Part shown: piece after piece, positions 35,151-46,904 of the stretch
Layout of the letters: each line of letters opens with the position of its first letter
Position numbering within the stretch: position 1 is the first letter of the stretch
Assembly: GCF_922984935.1 (NCBI RefSeq)
Contig: NC_060075.1
Coordinates: 102,601,001-102,665,000, forward strand
Origin: Meles meles
Lineage: Eukaryota; Chordata; Mammalia; Carnivora; Mustelidae
Length of the DNA: 64,000 bases
Direction of reading: 5' to 3'
Made by a program: the position numbers and the translations under genes
Notes under the pieces: model-generated
What the model was told of the DNA's origin: nothing
Seen by the model: only the letters and a program-made list of their open reading frames with translations
The model's database searches: none

Positions 35151-36474
35151 CTATGATCCTTTCCTTTTATATGGGTTATTTATTCTCTCCTTGTATTTTT
35201 GGTCAAATTACATGGGGCTATGCCTTCTTCTAAAATGTTAAGGGAATCAAATAGCTTACTGAAATTATTTTATGAGGCCTGGAATTAAATTATTGTTGGA
35301 TCCGCTTTACTTTTCAATAATGAGAAAATCAGTTCCGTCCCCTCTTCTGCAGTATGTCATTTCATGTATCTCCAGGCTATTTTTTATGTCATTATGGTTA
35401 CAGGGAGTAGAGGCCCAACCAGAGGCTGGATTTTCCAGACACTGTGTGGACTTCCCTCAGCTCTCCTTATTTCCCCCAGTTTTGTGCGAGGACTTCCTTG
35501 TAGGGGAAGAGCTCGCTTGAACACATGATTTCATCCACTGACAGAATCTGTCAGGCATCACTGCAGCTACTTCCATCCCACACACAGGAGCTGTCCTTGT
35601 GCCCCATGCTGATGCTGAACCATAACAATGCACCATATGGAGCCAGCATGGGATCAGGCGATCTGCTCTTTTCTCTTACCATCTCTGAGTTCAAGGCTCT
35701 CTTCCAGGTAAACGCTCGTCCCTGCATCTCCCTCTTCATGTATATACAGAGACACACCTCTCCCTAACTGTGTTCTCTGCTTCCTATGATAGCACATGAA
35801 AAGAGAGCTCAGGGGTTAGGTGCACTCTAAAATACTCAAGATGTAGTACCCACATCATAGAGAGGTTTGTAGGCTAACTCGAAAAATGTATCTTACATAG
35901 AAGAAGGAAATAGTGCCATCTTAACTTCTTGTTAGCTGGAGCGTCTCTGATAATTTTTTTCAAGGTATATTTGCTTTCTTTCTGGCTGAATTAAATAACT
36001 GAACCTTTTCTCAGTCTTATATAAAAGGATTCAATTTCATCACATCGACCCTAATTTTAACCTAAGATGTATGCAATAATTTTTTATAAGTTGAATTGTT
36101 TTTAAGTGCACTAACTTTGCATTAATAAAAATGTACATAAAAGAAACGCCTATTTTTATATCAGGCTCAACAGTTAACATTCCGTTTTGCTGGTGATGAA
36201 TTATGACATATGACATCTTTGTGATTTTATCTGTAGATAGATATAAATATAGACATAGATGTACCCCCCATCCTATTTATCTTCATTTCATTCTATTACT
36301 TTATTTATAATGGGCAAAAAGACAGTCATCTCAGAGTATATTTGGCACAAAACATTCTATTTGATTAATGGTAATTATATTAACTAGATTATTTCCAAGA
36401 TGTTGAAGTGCCTCAGGATTTTTTCTTTTTCTTTCCTCCTTTCTTCCTTTTTCTTTGATTCCTTCTTTCTTTTG
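35151..36474. other. no gene; unassigned
   Basis: Two overlapping frames of ~80 codons at 35272-35767. A CAGGTAAAC donor-like site is at 35706 but I see no good acceptor upstream. A pyrimidine-rich tract is at 36419-36480. Confidence 0.4.
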
Positions 36475-36675
36475 TTTTCTCTTACTTCCGGTTAGTTAAT
36501 ACACAGTGTAATATTAGTTTCAGGTCTACAATACTCTGATTCAACATTTCCATACATCACCCGGTGCTCATCATGACAAGTGCCCTTAATCCCCATCACC
36601 TAGTTCACCCATCCCCTCTCCCACTTTACCTCTGGTACCATCAGTGTGTTGGTTATAGTTTAAAGACTGTTTCTT

Positions 36676-36868
36676 TTTTTTTTTTAAAGATTTTATTTAT
36701 TTATTTGACAGAGATCACAAGTAGGCAGAGAGGCAGGCAGAGACAGGGAAGGGGAAGCAGACTCCCTGGTGAGCAGAGAGCCCGATGTGGGGTGCGATCC
36801 CAGGACCCTGGGATCATGACCTGAGCCGAAGGCAGAAACTTTAACCCACTGAGCCGCCCAGGCACCCC
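36676..36868 (-). mobile_element. SINEC, antisense, in the L1 3' UTR
   Basis: TSD TAAAGACTGTTTCTT (36661-36675) versus TAGAGACTGTTTCTT (36869-36883), one mismatch. Ends CCGCCCAGGCACCCC. Confidence 0.96.
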
Positions 36869-37158
36869 TAGAGACTGTTTCTTGGCTTATCTATCTCCCT
36901 CTTCTTTTTCCTTTGCTTATTTGTTTCTAAAATTCCATATACTAATTAAAAACATATGGTACTTGTCTTTCTCTGACTTATATCACTTAGCATTATTGGG
37001 GGGGCGGTTAATACACAGGACTGTGATTATTAGATCATAGGGTAGTTCTATTTTTAATTTTTTTCACGAATTTCCATACTGCTTTCCACAGTGGCAGCAC
37101 CAGTTTGCATTTTCATCAACAATGCACGAAAGTTCCTTTTTCTCCATATCCTTGCCAT

Positions 37159-39403
37159 CCTGGAGTCTTTAGGATTTTCTATATGTGGTATCATGTCATC
37201 TGCAAATAGTAAAATTTTCACTTCTTCCTTACTAACTTGGATATCTTTTATCTTTTTTGTTGTCTGATGGCTGTGGCTAGAACTTCTAGTACTATGTTGA
37301 ATAAAAGTGATACGAGTGGATACTCCTGTCTTGTTCCTGACCTTGCAGGGAAAACTCTCTGTTTTTCTACATTAACTAAGATGTTTGTTGTGAGCTTCTC
37401 CTTTCTAGCTACAGTATGTTGAGGTATGTTTCCTGGAATGTTTCCTCTAAAAACCTACTTCGTTCATGAATGGGCGTCGTATTTGATCAAATGCTTTTTC
37501 TGCATCTATTGAAATGATCTTTTGATTCTTGTCCTTTGTTCTATGGATGCAGTGTGATCACACTGATTTGTGAACACTGACCCACACTTTACATCTTGGG
37601 AATAAATGCCAGTTGATCACGGTGAATGATTTTTCTCGTGTATTGCCGGATTCTGTTTGCTAGTACTTTGTCGGGTATTTCTGCATCTAAGATCATCGAA
37701 GATACTGGACTGTAGTTCTCTTTTGGGGGGCATGATGTCTTTATCCGGTTTTGGTATCAGGGTATTGTTGGCCCCACAGAACAAATTTGGAAGTTTTCCT
37801 TCCTCTTCTCTTCTTTGGAATACTTTGAGAAGAATAGATATTAACTCCTCTTTAAATGTTTGGTAGAATTCACCTGTGAAACTCTCTGGTCCTGGACTTT
37901 TGTTTGTTGGGAGTTTCTTGTTATTGAATCAATCTCCTTCCTGGTAATCGGTTTATTCAAGTTTTTGATTTCTTCCTCTTTCAGTTTCGCTAGGTTATGT
38001 TTCTGGAAATTTATCCATTTCCCCTACGTTGTCCAATTTGTTGGAATATAGATTTTCATAATATGCTCTTATAATTGTTTGTATTTCTATGTTATTAGCT
38101 GTTTTTTTTTCTCCTCTTTCTTGTAATTTTATTTATTTGAGTGTTTTCTCTTTGTTTTTTGATGAGTCTTCCTCAAGGTTTATGAATTTTATTTATCTTT
38201 TCAAAGAACCAACTCCTGGTTTCACTGATGGGTTCAACTGTTTTGTTTTTGTTTTGTTTTGTTTTTAGCTTCTATATCATTTATTTCTTCTCTAATCTTT
38301 ATTATTTCCTTCCTTCTGCTAGTTTGGGTTTTTGTTGTTGTTGTTGTTGTGGTGCTTTTTCTATCTCCTTCAAATATGAGGTCACGTTGTTTATTTGAGG
38401 GTTTTATTGCTCCTTGAGGTAGACTTGTATGGCTATAAAGTTCCCTCTTACAACTGTTGTGTTTTCTTTTTCATTTGTTTCCACATACTCCAAGATTTCT
38501 TCTCTTATTTCCTGGTTGACCCATTCATTGTTTAGTAGCATGCTATTTAACCTCCATGTGTTTGTGCTCCTCCCAGATTTTCTTCTTGTGGTTGATTTCT
38601 GATTTCACAGTGTTGTGGTCAGAAAAGGTGCATGGTATGACTTTGATCTTTCTGAACTTGTTGAGACTGGTTCTGTGGTCTATTACGTGACACGTTCTAA
38701 AGAATGTTTCATGAGCATCTGAAAAGAATGTGTACTCTGCTGTTTTAGGATGGAATATTCTGAATATACCTGTTAAATCCCATCTGTTCTAATGCGTCAT
38801 TCAAAGCCATTGCTCCCTTGTTGATTTTCTGAATGGATGTTCTGTCCATTTATGGAAGTGGGGTGTTAACGTCCCTACTGTTACTGCATTTTTATCGATT
38901 ACTTCCTTTATGTTTGTTATTAACTTTTATATATTTGGGTGCTCCCACTTGGGAAGAATAAATATTTACAATTGTTATATCTTCTCGTTGGATTGTTCCC
39001 TTTATTATTATATAGTTAGCTTCTATATATCTTGTTATGATCTTTGTTTTAAAGTCTATTTGATCTGACATAAGTATTGTTACTCCAGCTCTTGTGGCAT
39101 CCATTTGTATGATAAGTATTTATTTCTCTCCTCACTTTCAACTGCAGGTGTTTTAAGGTCTAAAATGAGTTTCCTATAGGCAGCATATAGATAAGTCTAT
39201 TCTCTTATCCATTCTGTGCTATCTTTTGACTGCAATATTTAGTCCATTTACATTCAAAATAATTACTGATAGATAATGCTTTTACTGTTGTTTTATTACT
39301 TGTTTTGTGGCTATTGCTGATTTTTCTCTGACCCTTTCTTCTCTTTCTCTCATGTTTTGCTGGGTTTTCTCAGTAGTATATTTGGATTTCCTTCTCTATT
39401 CTT
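37159..39403 (-). pseudogene. LINE-1 ORF2 remnant: endonuclease and part of RT
   Basis: The complement contains the FADD motif of the polymerase (TTTGCAGATGACATGAT read on the minus strand, near 37190-37206), the CCTGGGGTTT-type spacer text at 37600-37900, and the endonuclease at 38500-39100 (a 70-codon minus frame at 38892-39104 keeps the SDQIDFKTK…TIVNIYSSQVGAPKYI pattern in part). Many stops and indels; not functional. Confidence 0.75.
38240..38352. repeat. (TTTTG)n and (TTG)n runs
   Basis: GTTTTGTTTTT repeats at 38240-38267 and seven TTG units at 38332-38352, expanded inside the antisense ORF2. Confidence 0.9.
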
Positions 39404-39421
39404 TGCATTGGTATTTTTTTG

Positions 39422-39965
39422 TTACTTTTTAAACTTTTTATTGATGTAAAAAATATATTCAAAAAAGGACACAAGTCATGTCAGTATATAGCTCAATTCA
39501 TAAATTGAACTCATTTATGCAACCAGAACCAAGATCAAGAAAGAGAACATTATCAGCACCCGGAAGCCCCTTTGTGCCTTCTTCCATTCACTGTTCCCAC
39601 AAAGGAGTTACTCTCCTAACTTCAAATGCCATTGACTTACTTCATCTGTTTGAACTTTATGAAAATGGAATTATCCAGAATATATTCTTGTACGTTTGCC
39701 TTCTTTTGAGTAGAATGTGAGATTCTTTCATATGGTTAGGTGAAGTTTTAATTCTATTGCTGCATTTCTAATGTGCACACAAAGCTTGTCCATAACTCAC
39801 TTAACTGATATTATTTGTCTGGCCCCTATAGGCAACTGAGTTCAGTACCACAGTCTAGATATAAATCTATTAGAAATCTTTCCCTTTACAATTCTCCCAA
39901 CACTCAAAATCCCTTGGCTTTTCCACAGCCATTTAACTCTCTGTCTAGTGATTTAAATTTTCTTC
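39422..39965 (-). mobile_element. candidate L1 3' transduction
   Basis: This interval lies downstream of the A-rich 3' end of the L1 at 39966 yet inside the outer TSD (39404-39421). On the minus strand it ends with a CATCAATAAAAAGTTT signal, an AATAAA hexamer 20 bp before a degenerate A-rich end. The half nearest the TSD is an old L1M-like 3' sequence (in plus: GAACATTATCAGCACCCGG); the rest is unassigned. This is what a read-through L1 transcript would leave. The alternative is an older separate fragment. Confidence 0.5.
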
Positions 39966-42007
39966 TTTTTCCATTTTATTTTATTTCATTTCTTTTCAAT
40001 GTTCCAGCATTCATTGTTTATACACCACACCCAGTGCTCCATGTAATATGTGCCCTCCATAATACGCACCACCAGGCTCACCCAACCCCCCATTCCTCTC
40101 CCCTCCAAAACCCTCAGTTTGTTTCTCTCATGGTTTGTCTCCTCCTTCAATTTCTCCCAACTCCCTTCTCCTCTCCTTCTCCCGATGTCCTCCGTGTTAT
40201 TCCTAATGCTTCACAAGTAAGTGAAACCGTATGATAATTGACTCTTTCTGCTTGACTTGTTTCACTCAGCATAATCTCCAGTCCCGTCCATATTGATACA
40301 CAAGTTGTGTATTCATCCTTTCTGATGGAGGCATAATACTCCATTGTATATATGAACCATATCTTCTTTATCCATTCGACTTTTGAAGGGCATCTTAGTT
40401 CTTTCCACAGTTAGGCAACTGTGACAATTGATGCTATGAACTTTGGGGTACAGATGGCCCTTCTTTTCACTACATCAGTATCGTTGGGGTAAATACCCAT
40501 TAGTGCAATCGCAGGTTCATTGGGAAGCTCTACTTTTAATATCTTAAGGAATCTCCACACTGTTTTCGAAAGTTGCTGCACCAACTTGCATTCCCACCAA
40601 CAGTGTAAGAGGGTTCCCCTTTCTCCACATCCTCTCCAACACATGTTGTTTACTGTCTTGTTAATTTTGACCATTCTAACTGGTGTAAAGTGGTATCTCA
40701 ATGTAGTCTTGATTTGAAAAACCACAAATTTGAAAAACATCTCCCTGAGGGCTAATAATGTTGAACATTTTATCATGTGTCCGTTAGCCATTTGTATGTC
40801 TTCTTTGGAGATGTGTCTGCTCATGTTTTCTGCCCATATTTTGATGTGATTATCTGTTTTGTGTGTGTTGAGTTTGAGGAGTTCTTTATAGATCTTGGAT
40901 ATCAATCCTTTGTCTGTAGTGTCATTTGCAAATATCTTCTCCCATTCCGTGGGTTGCCTCTTTGTTTTGTTGACTGTTTCCTCTGCTGTGTAGAAGCTTT
41001 TGATCTTGATGTAGTCCCCAAAGTTCATTTTCACTTTTGTTTCCTTTTCCTTTGGAGACATATCTTGAAAGAAGTTGCTGTGGCCGATGTTGAAGAGATT
41101 ACTGCCTATGTTCTCCTCTAGGGTTTTGATAGATTCCTGCCTCCCACTGAGGTTTTTTTATCCATTTTGAGTTTTCTTTGTATATGGTGTAAGAAAATGG
41201 TTGAGTTTCATTCTTCTACATGTAGCTGTCCAATTTTCCCAGCACCATTTATTGAAAAGACTGTCTTTTTTCCACTGTATATATTTTCCTGCTTTGCCAA
41301 AGATTATTTGATCATAGAGTTGAGGATCCATATCTTGGCTCTCTACTCTGTTCCATAGGTCTGTATGTTTGTTTTTGTGCCAGTACCATGCTGTCTTGGT
41401 GATCACAGCTTTCAGACCAATATCCCTGATGCATATGGATGCTAAGATTCTCAACAAGATCTTAGCTAATAGAATCCAAAGTACATTAAAAAGATTATCC
41501 GCCATGGCCAGGTGGGATTTATCCATGGGATGCAAGGGTGGTTCAACATTTATAAATTAATCAATGTGATAGAACAAATCAGTAAGCCTGTATAAGTAAA
41601 GCTTGAAATCAGGCAATGTGATGTTCCCAGTTTTGTTTTTCTTTTTCAACATTTCCTTAGCAATGCGGGGTCTTTTCTGGTTCCATACAAATTTTAGGAT
41701 TGTTTGTTCCAGATCTTTGAAAAATGTTAGTGGAATTTTGATTGGGATGGCATTGAAAGTACAGATTGCTCTAGGCAATATAGACATTTTAACAATGTTT
41801 ATTATTCTGATCCATGAGCATGGAATGATCTTCCATCTTTTTGTGTCTTCTTCAATTTCTTTAATAAGTGTTCTGTAGTTCCTTGAGTACAGATCCTTTA
41901 CCTCTTTAGTTAGATTTAGTCCCAGGTATCTTAGAATTCTTGGAGCTATAGTAAATGGAATCAATTCTCTGATTTCCTTTTCTACGTAAGCTGGTTTCAA
42001 GCTTTAC
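39966..42007 (-). mobile_element. second LINE-1, antisense, 5'-truncated
   Basis: On the minus strand: ORF2 from EKEIRELIPFTIAPRILRYL (past the FADD motif) to PDFKLY, an inverted block, then ORF2 from KAVITKTAWYWHKNKHTD to the C-terminus, including CWRGCGERGTLLHCWWEC, and the 3' UTR to GAAAAGAAATGAAATAAAAT. The outer TSD TGCATTGGTATTTTTTTG (39404-39421) versus TGCATTAGTATTTTTTTG (42008-42025) brackets this element together with 39422-39965. Frames are broken into pieces of 65-216 codons. Near 40715-40740 a small tandem duplication of TTTGAAAAAC lengthens the C-terminal region. Confidence 0.88.
41413..41590 (+). mobile_element. inverted ORF2 block inside the second L1
   Basis: 178 bp of ORF2 in sense orientation: CCAATATCCCTGATGCATAT … GATGCTAAGATTCTCAACAA … AATCAATGTGATAGAACAAA. 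It comes from the RT region upstream of the element's own 5' truncation point, yet it sits between two antisense pieces that are contiguous in ORF2 (PDFKLY | KAVITK). The insertion point is in a near-palindrome (AGCTTT | ATAAGTAAAGCTT). Confidence 0.88.
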
Positions 42008-43180
42008 TGCATTAGTATTTTTTTGATTTATGGTTACCACTTGGCTTATATATAACATTCTCAGCTGTAGCAGTCTATATGAAGTTGATGGTCGTTTGAT
42101 TTTGAACACATTCTTAACTCTCACTGTCTTATGTATATAATGTCATATTTTACATTCTTTTATTTTGTGCTTGACTGATCCTTTTACAGCAATATTCATT
42201 TTTACTGCTTTTATGTTTTATACTTTCATACTGTCACTTTTGGTATTTCCTTTCCACTCAAATTATCCCCCTTAGCACTTCATGCGGGGCTAATTTAGTG
42301 GTCATGAACTCCTTTAGTTTTGTTTGTCTGAGAAACTCATTATCTCTCCTCTTCTGAATGACAGATTTGTTGGAAAGAGTATTTTTGGTTGCAGATTCTT
42401 TTCCTTCCAGTACTTTGAATACATCGTGCCTCTGGATATATCATGAATATGAAACTGGCTTGCCAAATTTCTTCTGAAAAATTCCCTGAGAGCCTTATGA
42501 AGTTTCCCCCGTATATAACTGTCTTCTTTTATCTTATTGCTTTTAAGATTTTTTTCTTTATCACTACATTTTGCCATTTTAATTACAACATTTCTTGGTG
42601 CAGATCTGCTTTTGTTGACTGTGTTGGTGATTCTCTGTGCCTCCTGGATCTAGATATCTGTTTTTGTTTTTGTTTTTGTTTTGTTTCCAAATTAGGGATG
42701 TTTTCAGCTATAAGTTCTTCATGAAATTTCTGTCCCCTTTTCTCTCTCTCTTCATCTTCTGAGATCCCTATAATATGAATGTTATTACATTTGATGTATT
42801 CTATGAGTCTATTCTCATTTTGCATAATTCCTCTTTCTGTCTTTTGTTCAGCTTCATTACTTTCTATTAATCTGTCTTCTAGGTCATTAATTCATTCTTC
42901 TGCTTGTTCCAGCCTGCTGGAAACACACATCAAGTGTATTTATCATTTTGTTTATGAATGTTTTATCTCTGCTAAGTTATCCTTTATCTCCGTGTTAAGA
43001 GTCTCACTGATTTCCTCTATTCTTTTCTCAAGTCCATCGAATATCCTTATGATCATTACTTTAAATTGTCTATCAGGTATATTACTTATGTATGTTTTGC
43101 TTAGATTTCTGGCCATGACCTTGTTCTGTTCTTTCATTTGGGACAAATTCCTCTGTCTTCTCATTTATCTAAGTCTTTAT

Positions 43181-43183
<3 letters not shown>

Positions 43184-43215
<32 letters not shown>
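43184..43215. repeat. (TG)n microsatellite
   Basis: About fifteen uninterrupted TG units at the 5' edge of the antisense L1. Confidence 0.95.
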
Positions 43216-43216
<1 letters not shown>

Positions 43217-44246
43217 GGAAATTCAGGCCTTAAGGTCATAAGTTGGGAAGAGGTAAGGGTGGGATAGATGGAAAGCTGTACCAAGGGAGACTGTCTTGTG
43301 GAAGTCAAAGACCCAACCCACGGTTTGTCTAAAACACTAAGATTTAATCAGAAGATTACAGAAGGCTCCCACTCTCTCACACCATACTCACAACACTACA
43401 AGGATCCAAAAGAATAACAATAAGTTACAGCAAAAAGGGCTGCAAGACACTGACTCTAAGGAAGAGCTCTTGGGGAAAACCAAAATGAAGGGGAAATGAA
43501 AAACAAGACCCTTAGACAAATTTGAAACCTCTACCACCTATAGCTGTAGTGTACCTAAAACGTAGCTCAACTCCCACCCAAAGTAACATAAATCCTCACA
43601 CTAAAGGTATAGTTACCTCGGTTCCTGTCACCTAACAAAACATGTCTGGTTTCCAATTGAAAGAAAAAAATACCAGGTACCTCAACTGCCAAGAAAAAAA
43701 ATACACCATCAGGAAAGACAAAGCAATCATCAGGATCAGACTCAGATGTCAGAATTACTAACAGGAAACTTAAAATACCTAGAATTAATAGGCTAGGCTA
43801 ACAGAAAAAGTATACAACATGCCAGAGCATGTATATTATAAGGAGAAAGTTGGAAACTAAGAAAAAAGAAAAGGAAATTCTAGGTGTAAAAAACATTGAA
43901 AAATAATGAAGGATACTTTTGGTAGACTCATTAGTAGAATGGATATGATTGAAGGAAAAAATAATTGAACTTGATTATATATTAATGGAAATTTTCCAAA
44001 CTGAGATGCAAGGAGAATAAATAATAATAATAATGATAATAATAATAATCCACAAACACAGAAAACCCAAGACCCACTGTACAATTTTAAGTGTTTTATC
44101 AGATGTATAATTGAAATACCAGAAATAGAACAAAACAGAGCAGAAGAAATATTTGAAAGTATTACCATCCAAGTACATTTTAAAATTAATGACAGATGCC
44201 AAATAACAGATCCAAGAAGTCCAGAGAATACCAAGCAGCTAAATAC

Positions 44247-44289
<43 letters not shown>

Positions 44290-44507
44290 CCACTAGGCGT
44301 ATCATGTTTAAACTACAGAAAACTGAAGTTGGAGAAAATCTTGAAAGAAGCCAGAGTTTAAAAAAAAAAAAAATAGATTGCCTTATATAGAGAGAGGAAA
44401 AAGGGTAAAGGTTATTATAGTGAACCTTTCCTCAAAAAACAAGCAAGAAATGAGTGAAATATTTAAAATGTTGAAAGATAAAATCAGGCACATCAACATC
44501 TGATTCT
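43216..44507 (+). mobile_element. old LINE-1 (L1M) 5' half, sense
   Basis: Follows the L1M 5' UTR and ORF1 text: AACAAAACATGTCTGGTTTC near 43636, AATCATCAGGATCAGACTCAG near 43725, a TTTTCCAAACTGAGATGCAA tract near 43992, 'ccagagaataccaagcagct' near 44221, and the 'ttgaaagaagccagagttta' tract near 44342. Strongly diverged; no frame. Microsatellites (AAT)n at 44017-44049 and (AC)n at 44249-44285 expanded within it. Head-to-head with the antisense L1 across the (TG)n run. Confidence 0.7.
44249..44285. repeat. (AC)n microsatellite
   Basis: About eighteen AC units. The 141-codon minus-strand ORF over this block is a repeat shadow. Confidence 0.95.
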
Positions 44508-44605
44508 TTTTTTAAGATTTTATTTATTTATTTAAGAAAGAAAGAGAACACAGAAGTGGGAGGAACAAATGGAGAAGGAGAGAGCGAATCTCAGTTAAGT
44601 TCTGT
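44508..44605 (-). mobile_element. truncated older SINEC, antisense
   Basis: Tail complement TTTTTTTAAGATTTTATTTA and the purine block AGAAAGAAAGAGAACACAG; the head half (promoter region) is absent. Confidence 0.7.
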
Positions 44606-45262
44606 ACTCTCTTTCTGCAGTGTTTCCTCTAATGTGAATCAATACTCATATACATGTGTGTCTTTTTAAAATTCTTCCTCTGGAATGCTCATAGGCAAAT
44701 TTTTCATTTCCTAGATTCTATCCCAATTTGTGGGTTTATATTTTTTATCTTTTGATTATTTTACTCTGTTTTCCATAGCACTTTTAAATTAGTTCCTCTA
44801 TTTGACCCATTTAATTAGTTTTAAAATATATTGGCATCAATACTTTTAATCTTTTCATGCTCTCTATTCCAATTTTATCACATCATATTCCTTTGATAAT
44901 GATACAAAGTACTCAAAATCTGAGAGTACTGGATAGAAAATTTCTTTTTTTCTTTCCTAAATTGTCTGCTTATTCTATGGTCAGTTTTATTGTTCATTCA
45001 TTGTATTTTCTCTTTCATGCTCCAAATTTTGTTGCCACCTGTTGATACTATGTTCTGAATCAGTGATTGAATCAATAGTGTGATTGGTTTTGCATATTTC
45101 TTTTGGCTGTGCAAGCCTTTATAGTTCAGTTCTCATGCTAGTCTAAAGGCCTATTAGTATGATCCCCAGATCTGCCAAGGTAACCACTCAAGTCCTGCTT
45201 CTCAGGACTAGGAACAGAAATAAAGATAAAATGAACTGTATTTACCTGTAGAATATGAAGTT
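44606..45262. other. no gene seen
   Basis: AT-rich, unassigned; may be old L1. Confidence 0.35.
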
Positions 45263-45277
45263 AAAGAATGTCCTGTT

Positions 45278-45521
45278 GGGGGGCCTGGGTGGCTCAGTCG
45301 GTTATGTGTCTGCCTTTAGCTCAGGTCATGATCCCAGAGTCCTGGGATAGAGCCCTGTATCTGGCTGCCTGCTCAGTGGGGAGTCTGCTTCTCCTTCTTT
45401 CTCTGACCCTCTCCCCAGCTCCTGCTTGCTCTCACGTTTTCTCTCACTCTCTCTCTCTCATGCATGAGCGCGTCTGCACATGCTCTCTCTCTCAAATAAA
45501 AAAATAAAATCTTTTAAAAGA
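45278..45521 (+). mobile_element. SINEC with extended CT block, sense
   Basis: GGGGCCTGGGTGGCTCAGTCGG head and CATGATCCCAGAGTCCTGGG box. The CT-rich segment is longer than in other copies and includes CATGCATGAGCGCGTCTGC. TSD AAAGAATGTCCTGTT versus AAAGAACTCCTGTT (45263-45277, 45522-45535). An older subfamily. Confidence 0.92.
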
Positions 45522-45535
45522 AAAGAACTCCTGTT

Positions 45536-46904
45536 TACTTCTCTGTACAATTTAATGTGTTACTGTTTATTTCTCTGTATAATTTAATGTAATTAACCAT
45601 ATGTATTTGTTTGTGTCCTGCACTTGACTTTGATGTGGCTTAGCTCTTCACTGGATAGCTAAGTCGTAATGTAATTTAATTCAGCTACAATCACTAAAGC
45701 TATTGTCTTCACTGAGGTTTCTGGCATGCTCCTGAACCAGATGAAATGGCTGTCAGCACATTATAAGACCACCACGTTTACAAAATGGGTTCAGTCTCGT
45801 GTTTGGAAAGGGTCAATGGAATATTCTGAAGATCAGACATGAACCTCATTCAAAACACCATCCATAACTGATCATCCTTTTGTGAAGATTTTGACGTTGG
45901 AAGTTTGTAGCACCACCTGACCTGAATATGTTGCCTTTTAGCATCCCTAGTATCCTAGTCACACTGACTTCCTTTTGGTGTTTAGATGAGAAAACTCTTG
46001 CGTCCAGTATTTCCATTAATCCGAAAGTACTATGTAGAGGGATGGGGCAACTCCTCTATCTCAGTGACTTCTAGAACAGAAGACCCCGAGAATACCTCAG
46101 GCATCTTACTTGTATGCTATAGGAAAAATGCAGACAGCCCTCACACAACATAATGTGCTACGAATAAGTTTAGAATTAAAGGTGGAGTGGGATTACTGAT
46201 ACCCACAAAGAATACTCAGACTGAGTGGTTGAGCGGTTAAAAATAGAGAAGTACCAACAGAAGACAGGGTCCCTGGACAGGGGAAAAAAAATCATAAAGC
46301 CGTGTTAGCTTAAAATATAGTAGCATCTTCTTATGTAACCATCATGTTATTCTTCTCTTGCTGTGAATTTGGCAGTTAGTTCACATTTATCCATAGGTCA
46401 GCTACAGAGAACAGTGCGGTGATTTCACTGTAACACAGGAACAATGCAGATGACACTGACCTTGCATTTCCTTCACCTTCTCCACCCTGTGACATCCATT
46501 TCCAGTTTAATTCGGCATCACCTTCTAGGGCTTAGCCTTGACATTGGTATAACCCACAACTATACTATCACTAAAGCACAAAATACTGTTCTTTGCATGC
46601 AATCTCAGAATGTGTCATAATAAGCTGACTTTTCATCTCCAAAGGACTTCTAAAATCATTATAAAAAATAAACAAAAAGACATATTTAGTATTCCAAGTA
46701 AAATGCCTGCTACACCACAGGCTCTCGATGCTAATTCTTTTCTCCCTTTGCCCAAGACAAATTCAATCATCAATTAAATTTCTCCAATCCAATTTGTACC
46801 CAGAATGCTATTGATAATTACATACCTGCAGATAACTATATTACAAATATATTTATTTTGAAGAGACTAATCTTTCAAAAATTTTATGCATGGGTATGAA
46901 AAAA
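45536..46904. other. no gene; contains one copy of a local duplicated segment
   Basis: Unassigned sequence. 45603-45666 is similar to 47598-47661 (see that entry). Confidence 0.45.
45603..45666. repeat. 64-bp direct repeat, copy 1
   Basis: GTATTTGTTTGTGTCCTGCA…TTAGCTCTTCACTGGATAGC. The second copy, in the same orientation at 47598-47661, differs at roughly eight positions by eye. It matches no family I recognise. Confidence 0.85.

Larger units (their letters stand above)
36475..43183 (-). mobile_element. long LINE-1, antisense, broken by later insertions
   Basis: Reading the minus strand from 43183 down: an ORF1-like and upstream region (42026-43180), the ORF2 endonuclease and reverse transcriptase (39403-37159), a short piece of the ORF2 C-terminus (37158-37005), and the 3' UTR (36995-36475, …GGTTAGTTAATACACAGTG). 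Two internal deletions are visible: about 1.4 kb at 37158/37159 and about 250 bp at 36998/37005, the latter marked by a G7 run. A SINE (36676) and a second L1 (39422-42007) were inserted later. It is older than the second L1 and full of stops. Confidence 0.85.

Noticed and set aside
39815..40234. 139-codon plus-strand ORF
   Set aside because: Pro/Ser-rich translation of the antisense L1 3' UTR.
43857..44282. 141-codon minus-strand ORF
   Set aside because: It begins with a (CV)n run from the (AC)n microsatellite and lies antisense to an old L1; a repeat shadow.
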